Assembly: GCA_016210425.1 (NCBI GenBank)
Contig: JACQUE010000080.1
Coordinates: 1 to 5,141, forward strand
Origin: Chloroflexota bacterium
Lineage (GTDB): Bacteria > Chloroflexota > Dehalococcoidia > JACQUE01
Direction: 5' to 3'
DNA length: 5,141 bases
How positions within the stretch are numbered: position 1 is the stretch's first letter; each line of letters begins with the position of its first letter. The notes beneath the pieces are model-generated. The model had not been told where the DNA came from, did not search any database, and worked only from the letters and a program-made list of their open reading frames with translations. Shown here piece by piece: positions 5,128-5,141 of the stretch. The position numbers and the translations under genes were made by a program.

Positions 5128-5141
5128 ATGGTGCAGGTCAA
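5128..5141 (+). CDS. Start of a gene cut by the window edge, possibly a transposase
   Basis: ATG 5128 follows a perfect AAGGAGG (5113-5119) by 8 bases, and only M-V-Q-V can be read before the window ends, so the product cannot be identified. The masked ribosome binding site just upstream and a GTGTAAATTT sequence at 5053-5062, recalling IS256-family termini such as that of IS256 itself, make a transposase the leading guess. Against this, the right inverted repeat and target duplication are outside view. A housekeeping gene with a structured leader would look the same here. Confidence 0.45.

Overview
The window looks like a chromosomal segment from a GC-rich bacterium, most likely a member of the Chloroflexota. 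This rests on protein architecture. The large membrane protein is a DUF2079 (GT-C-like) protein with an extra C-terminal beta-rich domain, and the truncated product at the left edge resembles the repeats of extracellular Chloroflexota proteins. Both points are recalled family knowledge, not a search result.

Left two thirds, plus strand, cell-envelope genes. Positions 1-159 hold the last 52 codons of a probable surface or secreted protein. After a 231-base gap comes the DUF2079 membrane protein (391-2421). A roughly 330-base non-coding stretch follows, with a hairpin over the DUF2079 stop codon and a good sigma70-type promoter at 2634-2661. It leads into a secreted protein (2752-3738) made of a signal peptide, a LysM domain, a proline-rich linker, a 3D (three-aspartate) domain and two tandem copies of an unrecognised repeat of about 55 residues.

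Right third, minus strand. Reading from right to left there is a zinc-ribbon Nudix hydrolase (4968-4471). Next is a small dimeric alpha/beta-barrel protein of the antibiotic biosynthesis monooxygenase (ABM) type (4373-4065), with its own promoter and a perfect Shine-Dalgarno sequence. Only 15 bases later come tRNA-His(GTG) and then tRNA-Arg(TCG), both with encoded CCA. A Rho-independent terminator (3821-3791) follows tRNA-Arg. No terminator separates the ABM gene from the tRNAs, so one mixed mRNA-tRNA transcript is plausible. This unit converges on the LysM/3D gene.

Right edge, plus strand. A gene starts at 5128 and runs out of the window after four codons. Its ribosome binding site lies inside a strong hairpin. 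This layout, together with a GTGTAAATTT-like sequence upstream, suggests the left end of an insertion sequence (possibly IS256-like), but this cannot be proved here.

I found no CRISPR array, phage module or obvious defence system. The least explained items are the repeat domain of the LysM/3D protein, the perfect hairpin between the two tRNAs, the ABM-tRNA transcript arrangement and the masked start site at the right edge.
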